Assembly (NCBI GenBank): GCA_945861245.1
Contig: CAMAUE010000002.1
Location: forward strand, 32,236 to 96,235
Reading direction: 5' to 3'
Length of the DNA stretch: 64,000 nucleotides
DNA from: Singulisphaera sp. GP187
GTDB lineage: Bacteria > Planctomycetota > Planctomycetia > Gemmatales > Gemmataceae
In this document: positions 1-9,157 of the stretch, piece by piece
Numbering within the stretch: the stretch's first letter is position 1
How the letters are laid out: the number at the start of each line of letters is the position of its first letter
Notes under the pieces: generated by a model
The model's input: the letters and a program-made list of their open reading frames with translations, nothing else
Told to the model about the DNA's origin: nothing
Databases searched by the model: none
Made by a program: the position numbers and the translations under genes

Positions 1-1984
1 CGGCGACTGTCCCCGTCCAGGTTCGGCTGTCATGGCCTTGCACGCGGATCGTCGTCTCGATCTTGCCGTTGCGCTTTCGGGCGTTGCGGTCGTTTTCCCT
101 GAGAAGCAAGAAATCCGGAGCGCTGATTGGCACAAGAATGCGAAGCTTCGTCTTTCCGGCGATGCTGCAAAAGACCGCCCCTTGCTCGCGATCCCAGCGC
201 TTGCCGATCTCGTCGATCGGCGGCAACCCGACGACCACGCCGTCGCGCGGCGAACGAAGTGTTAACTTCTCCCGTTCGTTTTCCACATGCTTGAGCGATG
301 CCTTGGCCTGGAAATATTCGCTCTCGGCTCGGCTCAAGTGATCCTCGATGCTTTTGCGCTGGTTCGGATCGGATTCCTTGCTGATTTGGTCCTGGAGGAA
401 CTTTCGGATTTTCTCCTTCACGACAATCGCCGAATTCACTTGCTCGCGCTGGTTCTCCAGATCGGGACTCGTGAAGCGAGCAAGCTCTTTGCCTTTCTTC
501 ACTTCCTGACCTTCCCTGACGAGCAATTCCGTCAAATTGCCGGCGACATCGATCGTCACGTGCGTGATCTCCGTCGGTTGGGTCTGCACGAAACCGTGTG
601 TGCGGATGCGTGTGACGGGCAGAGGCACGAAGAAGACGGCGAGCAAAAGGATCGCTACCACCGACGCGCTGATTGTGACACGAAGCGGTTTCATATCGGG
701 TAGCCTCCCTCGTTTTTTGACGTTGGTAATCATGCGATAGATCGGCCAACCGATCATCGACGCGAACGCGCCGATCGCCAGGAGTTCGCTGACGACCTCG
801 AGTTTGTACGGTTTTAGGAATGTCGCCATGAAGGTCAAAATGACAAACGTGACGATCCATTTGTAGAAATAGCTCACGATGGCGAAGGTAGTAAATAGGA
901 TTTTTCGCCAAAGCTCCATATAGCCTTCGGGCGGCGCTTCGATGCCGAGGCACCAATCCATGGCGAGATTTTGCAGGTAGCGATTGGCACGATCGCGCAG
1001 GTTGGGGATTTCGATCCAGTCGGCGAGCACGTAGTAGCCGTCGTAGCGCATCAACGGGTTGCCGTTGAACATCACGGTGCTGACGGAACAGACGACCATG
1101 AGGTTGAGGCAGAGGTTGTTGAGGAACGGCTGATTGGGCGTGTTCCACCAGATGAACGTCGCCGCTGCCGCGATCATCAGTTCCACATGGATGCCGGCGG
1201 CGCTGATGATGATGCGATGCCATTTGCTCGGCAATCGCCAGGCGTCGGAGACGTTGCAATACATCGCCGGTGAAAAGCATAAGAGCAGGAAGCCCATCTC
1301 GTGCACTTCGCCGTTGAACGCCTTGCAACTCAACCCGTGGCCGAACTCGTGGATCACTTTGACTACGCCAAGCGCAACCCAGAGGTAGATCATGTTTTTG
1401 AAGTTGAAGTAGCTCTCGAACGTCGGCAGCCGGGCGTAGAAAACGTCGAACTTCGTCAGCACGAGTGCGAGGGCGGCACCCATGAACGCCAGGCTCGCCA
1501 ACAAAAATAGCCGGGTGAACATCCACCATAGGTAGGGCAGCATGAGGGTCAGCAGACGATCCGGATCGAAGATCGGCAGCTTGATGTAGAGGATGTTTGT
1601 CAGCGTCTGCATCCATTCGGAGCGGATGCGTTTCTGGCGATTGTCGTAGAGTTGCTTGCCGGCCTGGGGCGATTCGTTTTGCACGAGGCCCATCTTCAGC
1701 AACTGCTGGCCGAACTGCTCGAGGTCTTCAAGCCGCAGCCGTTCCGGGCGGAATTGCGTCTCGAATGCCTTCTGTGCGTCATCGAGTGTGTGCTCGCCGT
1801 CCATCAGCGAGATCAGGAAATACTCCTGCTCCTTGAAGCGATAGTAGCGCAGGCTTACCGGGTCTTTGACGACATAATAGCTTCGGCCCTCGTAGCGCTG
1901 GGGCACGATGGTCAAGTCAGGCCGACGCCGCAAGCGGACGAGCTTGCGACGTTCCGTTTCACTTGATGGCGCGGTGTTCTGCAT
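1..1984 (-). CDS. PqqD-like / M50 peptidase / HlyD membrane protein (3' end outside window)
   Basis: The reading frame opens at ATG 1984, directly preceded by an in-frame TGA, and runs off the left edge after about 661 codons. Residues about 20-110 resemble a PqqD-like winged-helix peptide-binding domain. A membrane region follows with HEFGH at about residues 212-216 (HExxH zinc motif) and NPLMRYDGYY near 308-316, which supplies the third M50 ligand. More membrane segments follow, then a HlyD-type barrel-sandwich/coiled-coil region (VDVAGNLTELLVREGQEVKKG). The domain set suggests an inner-membrane protein that handles or exports a peptide or protein. It is the last gene of a three-gene minus-strand operon with two other HlyD-type proteins. 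The domain calls come from motifs; the substrate is unknown. Confidence 0.85.
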   Translation of the reverse strand, partial: MQNTAPSSETERRKLVRLRRRPDLTIVPQRYEGRSYYVVKDPVSLRYYRFKEQEYFLISLMDGEHTLDDAQKAFETQFRPERLRLEDLEQFGQQLLKMGLVQNESPQAGKQLYDNRQKRIRSEWMQTLTNILYIKLPIFDPDRLLTLMLPYLWWMFTRLFLLASLAFMGAALALVLTKFDVFYARLPTFESYFNFKNMIYLWVALGVVKVIHEFGHGLSCKAFNGEVHEMGFLLLCFSPAMYCNVSDAWRLPSKWHRIIISAAGIHVELMIAAAATFIWWNTPNQPFLNNLCLNLMVVCSVSTVMFNGNPLMRYDGYYVLADWIEIPNLRDRANRYLQNLAMDWCLGIEAPPEGYMELWRKILFTTFAIVSYFYKWIVTFVILTFMATFLKPYKLEVVSELLAIGAFASMIGWPIYRMITNVKKRGRLPDMKPLRVTISASVVAILLLAVFFVPLPVTRIRTHGFVQTQPTEITHVTIDVAGNLTELLVREGQEVKKGKELARFTSPDLENQREQVNSAIVVKEKIRKFLQDQISKESDPNQRKSIEDHLSRAESEYFQAKASLKHVENEREKLTLRSPRDGVVVGLPPIDEIGKRWDREQGAVFCSIAGKTKLRILVPISAPDFLLLRENDRNARKRNGKIETTIRVQGHDSRTWTGTVA

Positions 1985-2015
1985 GAGTCACATGGGATTT
2001 TGAGTGTACATTGTG

Positions 2016-2069
2016 CCGCTTGCGGCTTAGCGCTCAGCATGTCGCACTTGAGCGCTAAGCCGCAAGCGG
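2016..2069. repeat. Family A inverted repeat, copy A1
   Basis: Perfect 21-nt arms (2016-2036 and 2049-2069) around a 12-nt loop, between two same-strand genes. The arm core CCGCTTGCGGCTTAGCGCTC recurs at 10287, 31312, 32017 and 48288 and in degenerate form elsewhere. No U-tract follows. Confidence 0.9.
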
Positions 2070-2079
2070 AAAACAGGAG

Positions 2080-4173
2080 TCACTCGATCACGATCGTCAC
2101 GGGACGCCCGACTTCAAAGCGGCCATTGGGATAGCGATCCGAGACGGGGTTGGTCACTTCAAACCCGATTCGGCTCATCTTCGTCGCATGGTCGAGCGAG
2201 TGCGTTCGCAGCGTCAATGGCACATCGGGGATGCGTTGCGAACCGACGTCGGCCACGGTTGGAATGTTCCAGAGGTACACAATCGAACCCGACGCGGAGA
2301 CAGCGAACGAGTTTGCTCCGCCTTTACCGGCGTCCGGCGAGAAAGCGGCGCATGTCACTGCTTGCTTGTCGCGCGGGGCGAATTGGCGGACCTCGAAGCC
2401 ACGCTCGTTGCCCTCCGGCGCTCGCCAAAGTTGCAAGCGTCCCTCGGCGACGCCTGCGGTCAGCATCAGCGAACCGTCGGGCGAAAACTTCGCCAGCGTG
2501 TCGAACGGCGTCGCCCCCGCGGTCAGGCTGATCGTATGCACCAGCTTGCGTTCCTCCAACGACATCAACCAAAGCGTGCGGTCCTTGTCGAACAACATCC
2601 AGCGGCCATCGGGACTGACGCCAAGATCGGCAACGTTGCCCTGGCGGTCATGCACCGGTTCACCATCGGCGACGGCGCCTTTCTCCTTCAACTGCCAAAC
2701 GCGCACGGATTTATCTCGTGAGGCCGAGACCAATCGGCATTGCGGCGTGAAGTGTAGCGATGTCACCGCATCTTCGTGGCCTTGGGCCACGCCGTGAGCC
2801 GGGATAAAGCTGTACAACGGCGTCAACGTGGTCTCGATCTTCCAAAGTTTGATCGATCCGTCGCGGGCGCCGCTCGCCAAGAACTTGCCGTCCTGGCTGA
2901 TCGCCAGGCTCGTGATCGCGGTGTCATCGCCGTGCTTGAGGGGCGGTTTGACTTTCTTCTTGTCCTGATCGTCGAGATCCCACACATACAAATTACCTTT
3001 CGCGCAACCGACGATGGCAAGATTCATCTCGGCAGTTTTCGGCGTGCAGACGACGACCCGAACCGGATCGGGGTGCATGTACATCCGCAGTGGGGCGCGA
3101 TCCATCGGACGGAACACACAGAGCGTCTTATCCTCGCTTGCCGACACGATGCGATAATCCCGCGACACCGCAATGCTATGTATCTCGCCGCGATGCCCGA
3201 ACATTTCGTTCTGCGAGCCTTCAATGATCGTCGGCTCGATCGTCGCCGTGATGTACTTGCGCGATTGCAACCGGAGATAGTCCGGCTCCTCGATCATCGC
3301 CTCGGCCATAAGGCGTTCGAGGTTTTGCACGACTAATACCGCGGGATTTTGCTGCTGCACAAAGGCACCCTGCTGGCGGACAATCGACTTGATCGTGAAA
3401 TGCTTGTACGGCAAGAACGCGCGAAGCTCGTGCTGGCGCAGGCGGATGTCGGCCTGGTCCTTTTCGTTGTTTGCCAATCGCACGGCGCCTTGCTTGGTGA
3501 TGTATTCGCTTTCGAGCTTGATCTTCGTCAATTTAGCGCCGCCCAGCGCTTCGGGACTGCCAGCCCCCCGCTCGACAAGATTCTTTTCGCGAATGTAACG
3601 TTCGTGTCCTTCCTTGGCGCCGGCGAGTGCGGCGACAGTCTCCGCCTCGGCGACACCGATCTTTTCGATCTTCTCCAGCACGTAGCCCAAGGCTTCCGAC
3701 GGTTGGATCATCGCCAGCATTTGCCCGTGGTGTGCGGTTTGGCCCTCGTAATAGCGGCGGTAGAATTTCGTGTACCTGTTGCGCCCGCCGTCGATCGGCT
3801 CCGTCGGGTAGTACGGTTCCGCCAAAAATGGCGCCGATCCTGCCGCGAGGACGGCGCTGTCGCTGACCTGATCGCCGATGAAAAGCACACGGCCCGGAAC
3901 CGGGCTAGGGACTTCTTCTATTTCGATGGCGTTCATCGTGCCCACCACGGGAATCGGATTGCTTTGACCCCGCGGCGGCGGCACGATAGTTGGGTATGGG
4001 TCGGCGGTGTAGAGGTCTTTCCCCAACGTCGTGGGATCGGCAACCTCGATTGCGCCGATTTGGCCGACGTTTTTCGGATTTGTGACCGAAGTCTGATCGA
4101 GCAGGCCAAGTTGCCATGCAATCACAAGAAACAATCCCGCGCCGAGCGCGACGATGAAAAGTATTCGGAACAT
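2080..4173 (-). CDS. Membrane-anchored HlyD-type adaptor fused to a WD40 beta-propeller
   Basis: About 697 residues. MFRILFIVALG begins at ATG 4173 after a purine-rich AGCGAGG and gives an N-terminal transmembrane anchor (residues about 3-22). The longer frame back to 4227 reads through a degenerate family B repeat and is rejected. A lipoyl-like segment (PSPVPGRVLFIGDQVSDS) and a coiled-coil stretch typical of HlyD/membrane-fusion proteins fill the first half. From about residue 320, repeats such as HRGEIHSIAVSRDYRIVSAS and GKFLASGARDGSIKLWK are WD40 blades. It is likely periplasmic and anchored in the inner membrane. The adaptor-propeller fusion is unusual. It sits between the GAF-HlyD gene upstream and the M50-HlyD gene downstream, which suggests one complex. 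Confidence 0.85.
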   Translation of the reverse strand: MFRILFIVALGAGLFLVIAWQLGLLDQTSVTNPKNVGQIGAIEVADPTTLGKDLYTADPYPTIVPPPRGQSNPIPVVGTMNAIEIEEVPSPVPGRVLFIGDQVSDSAVLAAGSAPFLAEPYYPTEPIDGGRNRYTKFYRRYYEGQTAHHGQMLAMIQPSEALGYVLEKIEKIGVAEAETVAALAGAKEGHERYIREKNLVERGAGSPEALGGAKLTKIKLESEYITKQGAVRLANNEKDQADIRLRQHELRAFLPYKHFTIKSIVRQQGAFVQQQNPAVLVVQNLERLMAEAMIEEPDYLRLQSRKYITATIEPTIIEGSQNEMFGHRGEIHSIAVSRDYRIVSASEDKTLCVFRPMDRAPLRMYMHPDPVRVVVCTPKTAEMNLAIVGCAKGNLYVWDLDDQDKKKVKPPLKHGDDTAITSLAISQDGKFLASGARDGSIKLWKIETTLTPLYSFIPAHGVAQGHEDAVTSLHFTPQCRLVSASRDKSVRVWQLKEKGAVADGEPVHDRQGNVADLGVSPDGRWMLFDKDRTLWLMSLEERKLVHTISLTAGATPFDTLAKFSPDGSLMLTAGVAEGRLQLWRAPEGNERGFEVRQFAPRDKQAVTCAAFSPDAGKGGANSFAVSASGSIVYLWNIPTVADVGSQRIPDVPLTLRTHSLDHATKMSRIGFEVTNPVSDRYPNGRFEVGRPVTIVIE

Positions 4174-4207
4174 AGGAGACCTCGCTGGAAGAAGGATACA
4201 TCGAGAA

Positions 4208-4264
4208 CGACCCGGAAGTGTAGGCAACGGTTTGCACTAATCGGTCGTTTACGCTTCCGGCTCG
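4208..4264. repeat. Degenerate family B inverted repeat, copy B2
   Basis: The right half (ACGCTTCCGGCTCGTA at its end) matches family B. The left half pairs with it imperfectly, with about 6 mismatches in 23 nt. It lies in the 123-bp gap between the GAF-HlyD and HlyD-WD40 genes. Confidence 0.5.
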
Positions 4265-4296
4265 TAATACGACTTTGGTTGTGCGCGTCAGGTTTT

Positions 4297-6423
4297 TCAC
4301 GTGAACGGGAAGATCACTTTCTCGAAGAGGAATTCCCAGACGCCGTAGAAGAGCGAGTAGCCCATCGCGCGGTTGCCACAACGGATGCGCGTGCTGACTT
4401 CGGTGCCCGTGATGAGTCGTCCTGCGGGCATGCGATCGTCCTCGGGGATGTCATTGCCGTCGAGGCGAACCCAGGCCATGACGACGGCCTCGGCTTCGTC
4501 GTTGCTGTCCTTCTGATTGTTGGCCTGGAAAGCGATCTTGTCGCGGCGGATCTTTCCTCGGTAGGATCGCCACGGCTCGGTCTTGAGCATGATGTCCACG
4601 TCGAGTTCGGTATTCGCGGGCAGGGATTCAAACGCTCGCAGGATTTGGCCGATGTGCTTTTGCGGAATCTTGAGCTCGACCTCCCAGTCCGAAATCTTCG
4701 GCCGCTTCGGATCGGTAAAGCCGATGCGAATGAGTGGATCGCTTGGCTTGACCTGGCGGCCGAGAAGGTTCTCGCGAAAATCGGCGCTGAGAATAATGCC
4801 GGCACGCGGCGAGTTGATGTAGTAGTATCCCGGCTTGGTTGGATGGGCGTTGGTTCGGTTCTTCAAATCTTCGAGCATCCTGATGCTCTGCTCACGTTTT
4901 ACGCGGGTCTCAAACGCGGTGATGCCGTCCATGCCACGGCCTTCGCCGCCTTCGCCCATACGCTGCGCGAGGGGATTGATTTTATTGGCCAGGGCGTCGA
5001 TTTCGCCTTGAAGCTCGCGGATCCGCTTTTCGAGATCGGAGTCGAACATCGTTAGAAGAGCCTTGCCTTTGGTTACTTCGGTGCCGGAGGCGAGGCCGGA
5101 CATGACGTCCTCGACTTTGCCGGGGATAGGTGAAAACACCCAGATGCGATTCTTGGGCAGGGCCGTGCCGCTGGCGTCCATCTTGAGCGGGAAGGGGATG
5201 AGGATCAGAGCAAGAATGAGAATGGCGACACCCGTCAGCGACAGCGTGGTGATCGCCTTGGCTTTGCCGCCCAGCCCGTCTTGCAGATAAGCCAGCGGCA
5301 GCCAAATGAAGCGCATCGGGATGCGCTGATATTCGAGCGCGTTGTAGAGGGCCGGGCAGGCATGGCGGCCGACCACGTCGAGTCGAGCTTGCAGTTGCTC
5401 CGTTGCCAGGACGGTCTCGAAACATTCCATCATCAATGCGGAGCGGGCGGGCTTCTTGCTCCCCTTGTCGCGTTCATCTTGCAGCGGCGCGATGACGAGA
5501 ATCTTGCTGTTGCTTTCCGCCAAGTAAGCGTCTAGGCTCTTCAGAACCTTGGGAGGCAAGGTTCCGTCCAGCGTGCCGGTGTAGACGAGTCGCTCGCCCC
5601 ATTCGATGACCGAATCGAAGAGTTTGCGCATGAGCTGCACGAGGTTCGAGCGTTTCTCGACGACATCGGCGCCGCTGATGGCGCTGACCTGGCACTTGTC
5701 CGAGCTGCGCGTCGCCACGCTGACGCGATCGACTTCGATGAGGCGACGCGCTTCATTGGCGATGAGGTATGCGACCTCGGTGAGATTGAGACTGTTGTGA
5801 ATTTGCCGCGTGAACGTTTCGAGCTTCAGCCAAAGCTCCTGTTGACCGACCATTTGGCGGAGTTGATGGTTGCGCAAGAAAAGCGAAATGAATCCCACCA
5901 TGCGAACGACGAACTGGTATAGGCTTTGCAGCGCGTTCGCGTTGCGGGAAGGATCCTGCCAGAGCTCAACGAGGCCGATGACTTGCTTTTCTTGCAGGAT
6001 CGGCACAAGGATAATGATGAAGTCGGTGGGGTTGCCGGCGACTGAATCGGGGCCATTGGCGGCCTGGCTGTAATGGGGCTTGATGATGCCGCCCTTGCCT
6101 TGGGTGATTGCCTGGCGCAGCAACTCGTCATGCATCGGTCGCGTTTCGGCGTTCTGTTCCAGGCCGACTTCGCGCAGGTTGATTTGGCATTGCAGCTGAA
6201 GGTTGCCCTGCGGGGTACGAATCCACACAGCGCCGGCGTGGGCCTGAGTCGCGAAATAGATGCGCTGCAGAAATTCGCTATACATCTGTGCCGGCGGAAT
6301 GTCCGACTCGGCAAGCTGGGCGATCTCCTCGGCGACCTGATTCACCTGCTTGCGCGCCTGCTCGATCTGCTGCATTTCCAGGGTGTTCGCCGTGCTGCCG
6401 GGAGCGTTCGGTTCGTTGTTCAT
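4297..6423 (-). CDS. GAF-domain HlyD-type membrane-fusion protein
   Basis: About 708 residues. The start is ATG 6423 (MNNEPNAPGST) after a GAGGTCC ribosome site; the longer frame to 6477 has no support. Residues about 45-200 look like a GAF domain (AGAVWIRTPQGNLQLQCQIN). A second GAF-like stretch covers about 210-360 (EVAYLIANEARRLIEVDRVS). One transmembrane segment near 405-425 (LTGVAILILALILIPFPL) is followed by a HlyD core: WVFSPIPGKVEDVMSGLASG, a coiled coil, then GIILSADFRENLLGRQVKPS. The layout implies a cytoplasmic sensor half and a periplasmic adaptor half. It is the first gene of the operon running leftward to the window edge. The ligand of the GAF part cannot be told. Confidence 0.85.
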   Translation of the reverse strand: MNNEPNAPGSTANTLEMQQIEQARKQVNQVAEEIAQLAESDIPPAQMYSEFLQRIYFATQAHAGAVWIRTPQGNLQLQCQINLREVGLEQNAETRPMHDELLRQAITQGKGGIIKPHYSQAANGPDSVAGNPTDFIIILVPILQEKQVIGLVELWQDPSRNANALQSLYQFVVRMVGFISLFLRNHQLRQMVGQQELWLKLETFTRQIHNSLNLTEVAYLIANEARRLIEVDRVSVATRSSDKCQVSAISGADVVEKRSNLVQLMRKLFDSVIEWGERLVYTGTLDGTLPPKVLKSLDAYLAESNSKILVIAPLQDERDKGSKKPARSALMMECFETVLATEQLQARLDVVGRHACPALYNALEYQRIPMRFIWLPLAYLQDGLGGKAKAITTLSLTGVAILILALILIPFPLKMDASGTALPKNRIWVFSPIPGKVEDVMSGLASGTEVTKGKALLTMFDSDLEKRIRELQGEIDALANKINPLAQRMGEGGEGRGMDGITAFETRVKREQSIRMLEDLKNRTNAHPTKPGYYYINSPRAGIILSADFRENLLGRQVKPSDPLIRIGFTDPKRPKISDWEVELKIPQKHIGQILRAFESLPANTELDVDIMLKTEPWRSYRGKIRRDKIAFQANNQKDSNDEAEAVVMAWVRLDGNDIPEDDRMPAGRLITGTEVSTRIRCGNRAMGYSLFYGVWEFLFEKVIFPFT

Positions 6424-6598
6424 GTTGGACCTCGGGGGCAATGGATTCGTTAGGCGGTAGTCCGAAAAACTCACCACAGATTACGCAGAGAAACGCATTA
6501 TGCTAGGGCTATACGACAAAACACAGTGCGACAGGGTGTTTTTCCTGAAATTGTCACGCGACGCCCCTAGTGCTTTGTCTACGCTAAGATATCGGGCA

Positions 6599-6658
6599 CG
6601 AGCCGAAAGCGTAAGCGACGGATGGTCATGCCAGACCGTCGCTTACGCTTCCGGCTCG
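6599..6658. repeat. Family B inverted repeat, copy B1
   Basis: Arms of 23 nt (6599-6621 and 6636-6658) with one mismatch. The arm core is GAGCCGGAAGCGTAAGCGAC. Confidence 0.9.
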
Positions 6659-6672
6659 TAAACCAAACATCT

Positions 6673-6791
6673 TATACTGCGGGCGGTTGAGCACGTCGCA
6701 TTTTCAGAGCCTGAGCGCCAGCGAAGGGTCGCGTCGTGCCCGTCGCTGGCGCTCAGGCTCCGACCGGACAAATTCATCCGCTAGAAGTATA
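6673..6791 (+). mobile_element. Family C MITE-like element, copy C1
   Basis: 119 bp, bounded by imperfect terminal inverted repeats of the form TATACTKCGRGCGG and enclosing an internal hairpin with arm AGAGCCTGAGCGCCAGCGA. It aligns along its full length with copies at 20675 and 59681 (inverted). A TA at each end would fit a TA target duplication. No transposase is present. Confidence 0.75.
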
Positions 6792-7077
6792 CATTTAACC
6801 TGTGACAGAGCACTACAATAGTATTATCTATACAAACCGCACAGAAAGTATGAGTTTGTGAATCAATTCGCGCAATTTATTTCACAATCGCAAAGCAATT
6901 GGCACGGATTTTTCAAGGCCCGTGCATCCTTCGGCATGCGCGACATGGGTCGTATAGTACCAGTTGCATCTACGGAAATCACGAATAACGCCGATGAAAT
7001 CATACGCTGCAGGAATTATTCCCTATCCGTCCGATCCGTGGTTAAATTATTGCAAATTCGTTCAAGTGAGTTGACTT

Positions 7078-7836
7078 ATGGTAGAACACGAATTCGGCGT
7101 GCCAATCCCCGGGCACGTGCTGGAGCCAGAGCGCTGGGTCCAGACGGCGTTGAAAAAGCTGCCGCCGGTTGGCCCGCTGGACGTTGCCGCGCTCTTTGGC
7201 AGAGTCGTCCCGCTGGTTGTCGATCTCGGTTGTGGCAACGGTCGCTTTCTGCTTGGATCGGCACTCGCTCGACCGGAAATGGATCACATCGGCATCGACA
7301 TTCTACCGATGGTCTTGCGCTATGCCACCCGGCGTGGCAACCAGCGAGGCTTGAGCAACCTGCGTTTCGCCGCCATCGACGCGCAGCGATTTCTCAAAGA
7401 TTACCTGCGAACTGCCAGCGTTTGCGAGGTGCACTGTTATCACCCACAGCCGTTCCACGACGCGCGCGAGATGCATAAGCGCCTGCTGACTCCGACCTTC
7501 TTGGCCGATGTGCGTCGTGTGTTGGAGCCAGGCGGCCGCTTTTTCGTGCAGACCGACAACGAGCCGTATTGGCGATATGTGACGCAGATCGCGCCGAGCT
7601 TTTTTGACTTTCACGAACAGATCGGCCCCTGGTCCGACACGCCACGCGGTCGAACGCGGCGAGAGATCTTGGGGCTGAAGCATCAATACGCCATATTTCG
7701 CGGCTGGGGCACGGCTCGAAACGACGTGACGCTCGCCGACCCGCTGCCCGCACCGACGTTCGACGCCGGGCCACGCCACCGCGATCTCGACCGACTCGAA
7801 AGCGAATCAAACGCCCGGTTTCGGCAGCGTCGTTGA
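7078..7836 (+). CDS. trmB: tRNA (guanine-N7)-methyltransferase-like protein (TrmB family)
   Basis: 252 residues. VVDLGCGNGRFLL (residues about 43-55) is the SAM-binding motif I, followed by IGIDILPM as motif II. KRLLTPTFLADVRRVLEPGG and FVQTDNEPYWRYV match the TrmB core, in which the conserved region normally contains a PDPWPK-type segment. Here that place reads YHPQPFHD, a divergent version. The expected reaction is N7 methylation of G46 in the tRNA variable loop, in the cytoplasm. The start at ATG 7078 gives the usual TrmB length. The last 30 bp overlap the convergent gene on the other strand. The family call is good; the exact substrate is less certain because of the altered motif. Confidence 0.75.
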   Translation: MVEHEFGVPIPGHVLEPERWVQTALKKLPPVGPLDVAALFGRVVPLVVDLGCGNGRFLLGSALARPEMDHIGIDILPMVLRYATRRGNQRGLSNLRFAAIDAQRFLKDYLRTASVCEVHCYHPQPFHDAREMHKRLLTPTFLADVRRVLEPGGRFFVQTDNEPYWRYVTQIAPSFFDFHEQIGPWSDTPRGRTRREILGLKHQYAIFRGWGTARNDVTLADPLPAPTFDAGPRHRDLDRLESESNARFRQRR

Positions 7837-9006
7837 AGCACGGCTGCGTTCGACCATCCAGGTAGTCGCGGCAAGGGCGATCCACCCGGCTAACCCGGCG
7901 ACAAACAAAATTATGCCGAGGGCCGTGCTCGCGAAAAACGACTTCGCGGGATCAGCAGGCTCCACAATCGGCTGCACGGCAAAGCCGTTGTTGTCGGGCC
8001 GATTCGGATCGTGCTGTGGGTCGCCGCCGTGTTCGGGATCAAGCTCGTGGAAACCATCGAGCAGCTTGGTGAACGCCATTCGGCGCGGCGCCTTGTCGTC
8101 AATCTTGGGGCCGGCCTTTGTCCACAGGTCGGCCAATTTGAGTCGCGCGTCCTTGCTCTGCGGATCAAATTTCAGCGTGTCCTTCATATCTCCCAGCCAA
8201 TCTTTCTCGATACCAAACGGCAAAGCGTGGCCAAACAATTTCCGCTGATTCGGGTCATTCTCGCACGGCATCGTCAGCGTCGCGATGCGTTCGAGCAGGT
8301 CCTTGTCGGCCCATTCCGCGCCCTGAAAAGCTTCGCCCGCCCTCAGCATGTTGCCAAAAAGGACGACGATCTTCGGCGTTTCCGTGGAAGCCAACTCCTC
8401 GCCCAGCCCCCAGAGCGTCCAGCGTTCCTGTTCGCGTCGTTTATTAGAGAGCGTGATGAGTCTTACGTCATGGTGGAGCGATTCATCGAGCTTCGAGCGG
8501 TCCTTGTTAAACGCGCCCAGAACACGTTTCACCTTGGCGTCGACCCTGCGATTCGCGAATTCGTCGGTAGACTCCAGCAGCAGCACGGTGCACAGCGATT
8601 TCGCGATCTCGCCGCGTATCTCATTGCGTATCGGCGAACGCAACAGGGCTATCAACGTACCGAAGGGATCGAACGGGATCATGCGGTCATCCGGTGCGAT
8701 CAGCCAGAATTCCGACTGCTTCAAGTCCGTCGGCAGCGGGATCGACTTTAGCACGGCTGCGACCTTCTTGGGGTCCGTCGGCAGATGCACCAACACGATG
8801 TTGCTGTGCCTGGTCTGCGAGAGCAGCTTGGTATGCTGCGCCAGGGTTGCCGGCGTGTTCTCGGTATCGGTGAGATGGAGCAGGCGGAAAGGCCGCGGCT
8901 CGATTTCGACGAACCCGGCTTCGCGCACCGTGAACTGGGCCGAAGCGGGCGTGGGAACGAAGGCGAACAACACCATCAGATGCAACAAGACCTGAGAAAA
9001 TCGCAT
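7807..9006 (-). CDS. Exported, C-terminally membrane-anchored protein of unknown function
   Basis: About 399 residues from ATG 9006. MRFSQVLLHLMVLFAFVP followed by ASAQ is a signal peptide with a likely cleavage site. The earlier in-frame start at 9063 would put 19 charged or polar residues before it. One hydrophobic segment near the C-terminus (FASTALGIILFVAGLAGW) is followed by a basic tail, so the bulk should be periplasmic and anchored by the C-terminus. I recognise no domain. The text mentions no enzyme motif; spacing of hydrophobic strands (NIVLVHLPTD, KIVVLFGNML) suggests an alpha/beta fold. It converges on trmB with a 30-bp overlap and is divergent from the DUF1080 gene at 9158. Confidence 0.75.
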   Translation of the reverse strand: MRFSQVLLHLMVLFAFVPTPASAQFTVREAGFVEIEPRPFRLLHLTDTENTPATLAQHTKLLSQTRHSNIVLVHLPTDPKKVAAVLKSIPLPTDLKQSEFWLIAPDDRMIPFDPFGTLIALLRSPIRNEIRGEIAKSLCTVLLLESTDEFANRRVDAKVKRVLGAFNKDRSKLDESLHHDVRLITLSNKRREQERWTLWGLGEELASTETPKIVVLFGNMLRAGEAFQGAEWADKDLLERIATLTMPCENDPNQRKLFGHALPFGIEKDWLGDMKDTLKFDPQSKDARLKLADLWTKAGPKIDDKAPRRMAFTKLLDGFHELDPEHGGDPQHDPNRPDNNGFAVQPIVEPADPAKSFFASTALGIILFVAGLAGWIALAATTWMVERSRASTTLPKPGV

Positions 9007-9065
9007 AGCGGCGATCCACCGGAGGAAGTTTGAGGTTTCAATGTCCAAGGCGCCATTCATCATAT

Positions 9066-9095
9066 TATGTCATTTTCCGCCCTGCCGGGTATAAT
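9066..9095 (+). promoter_or_regulatory. Possible sigma-70-type promoter for the DUF1080 gene
   Basis: A perfect TATAAT lies at 9090-9095, about 63 bp before the start at 9158. The -35 region (TTATGTCA near 9065-9072) matches the consensus poorly. Confidence 0.35.
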
Positions 9096-9157
9096 CTTTC
9101 TCCATGGGCCTTGAAGGCTCCCGCCACGACCATTCACTTTTCATTTGGGGAGTTCGC

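Larger units (their letters stand above)
6424..7077. other. Non-coding region between divergent genes
   Basis: About 650 bp without a credible gene. It holds a family B hairpin (6599-6658) and a family C MITE-like element (6673-6791) only 14 bp apart. A nominal plus-strand frame at 6858 lacks protein-like character and runs into trmB in another phase. Confidence 0.7.

Noticed and set aside
30..1616. Long minus-strand frame of 528 codons
   Set aside because: Its product is Arg/His-rich with no domain. The overlapping frame from ATG 1984 encodes clear M50/HlyD sequence.
3349..5055. Plus-strand frame of 568 codons
   Set aside because: It is antisense to the HlyD-WD40 and GAF-HlyD genes and crosses both; no domain.
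6858..7478. Plus-strand frame upstream of and overlapping trmB
   Set aside because: It has no protein-like character and overlaps trmB in another phase.
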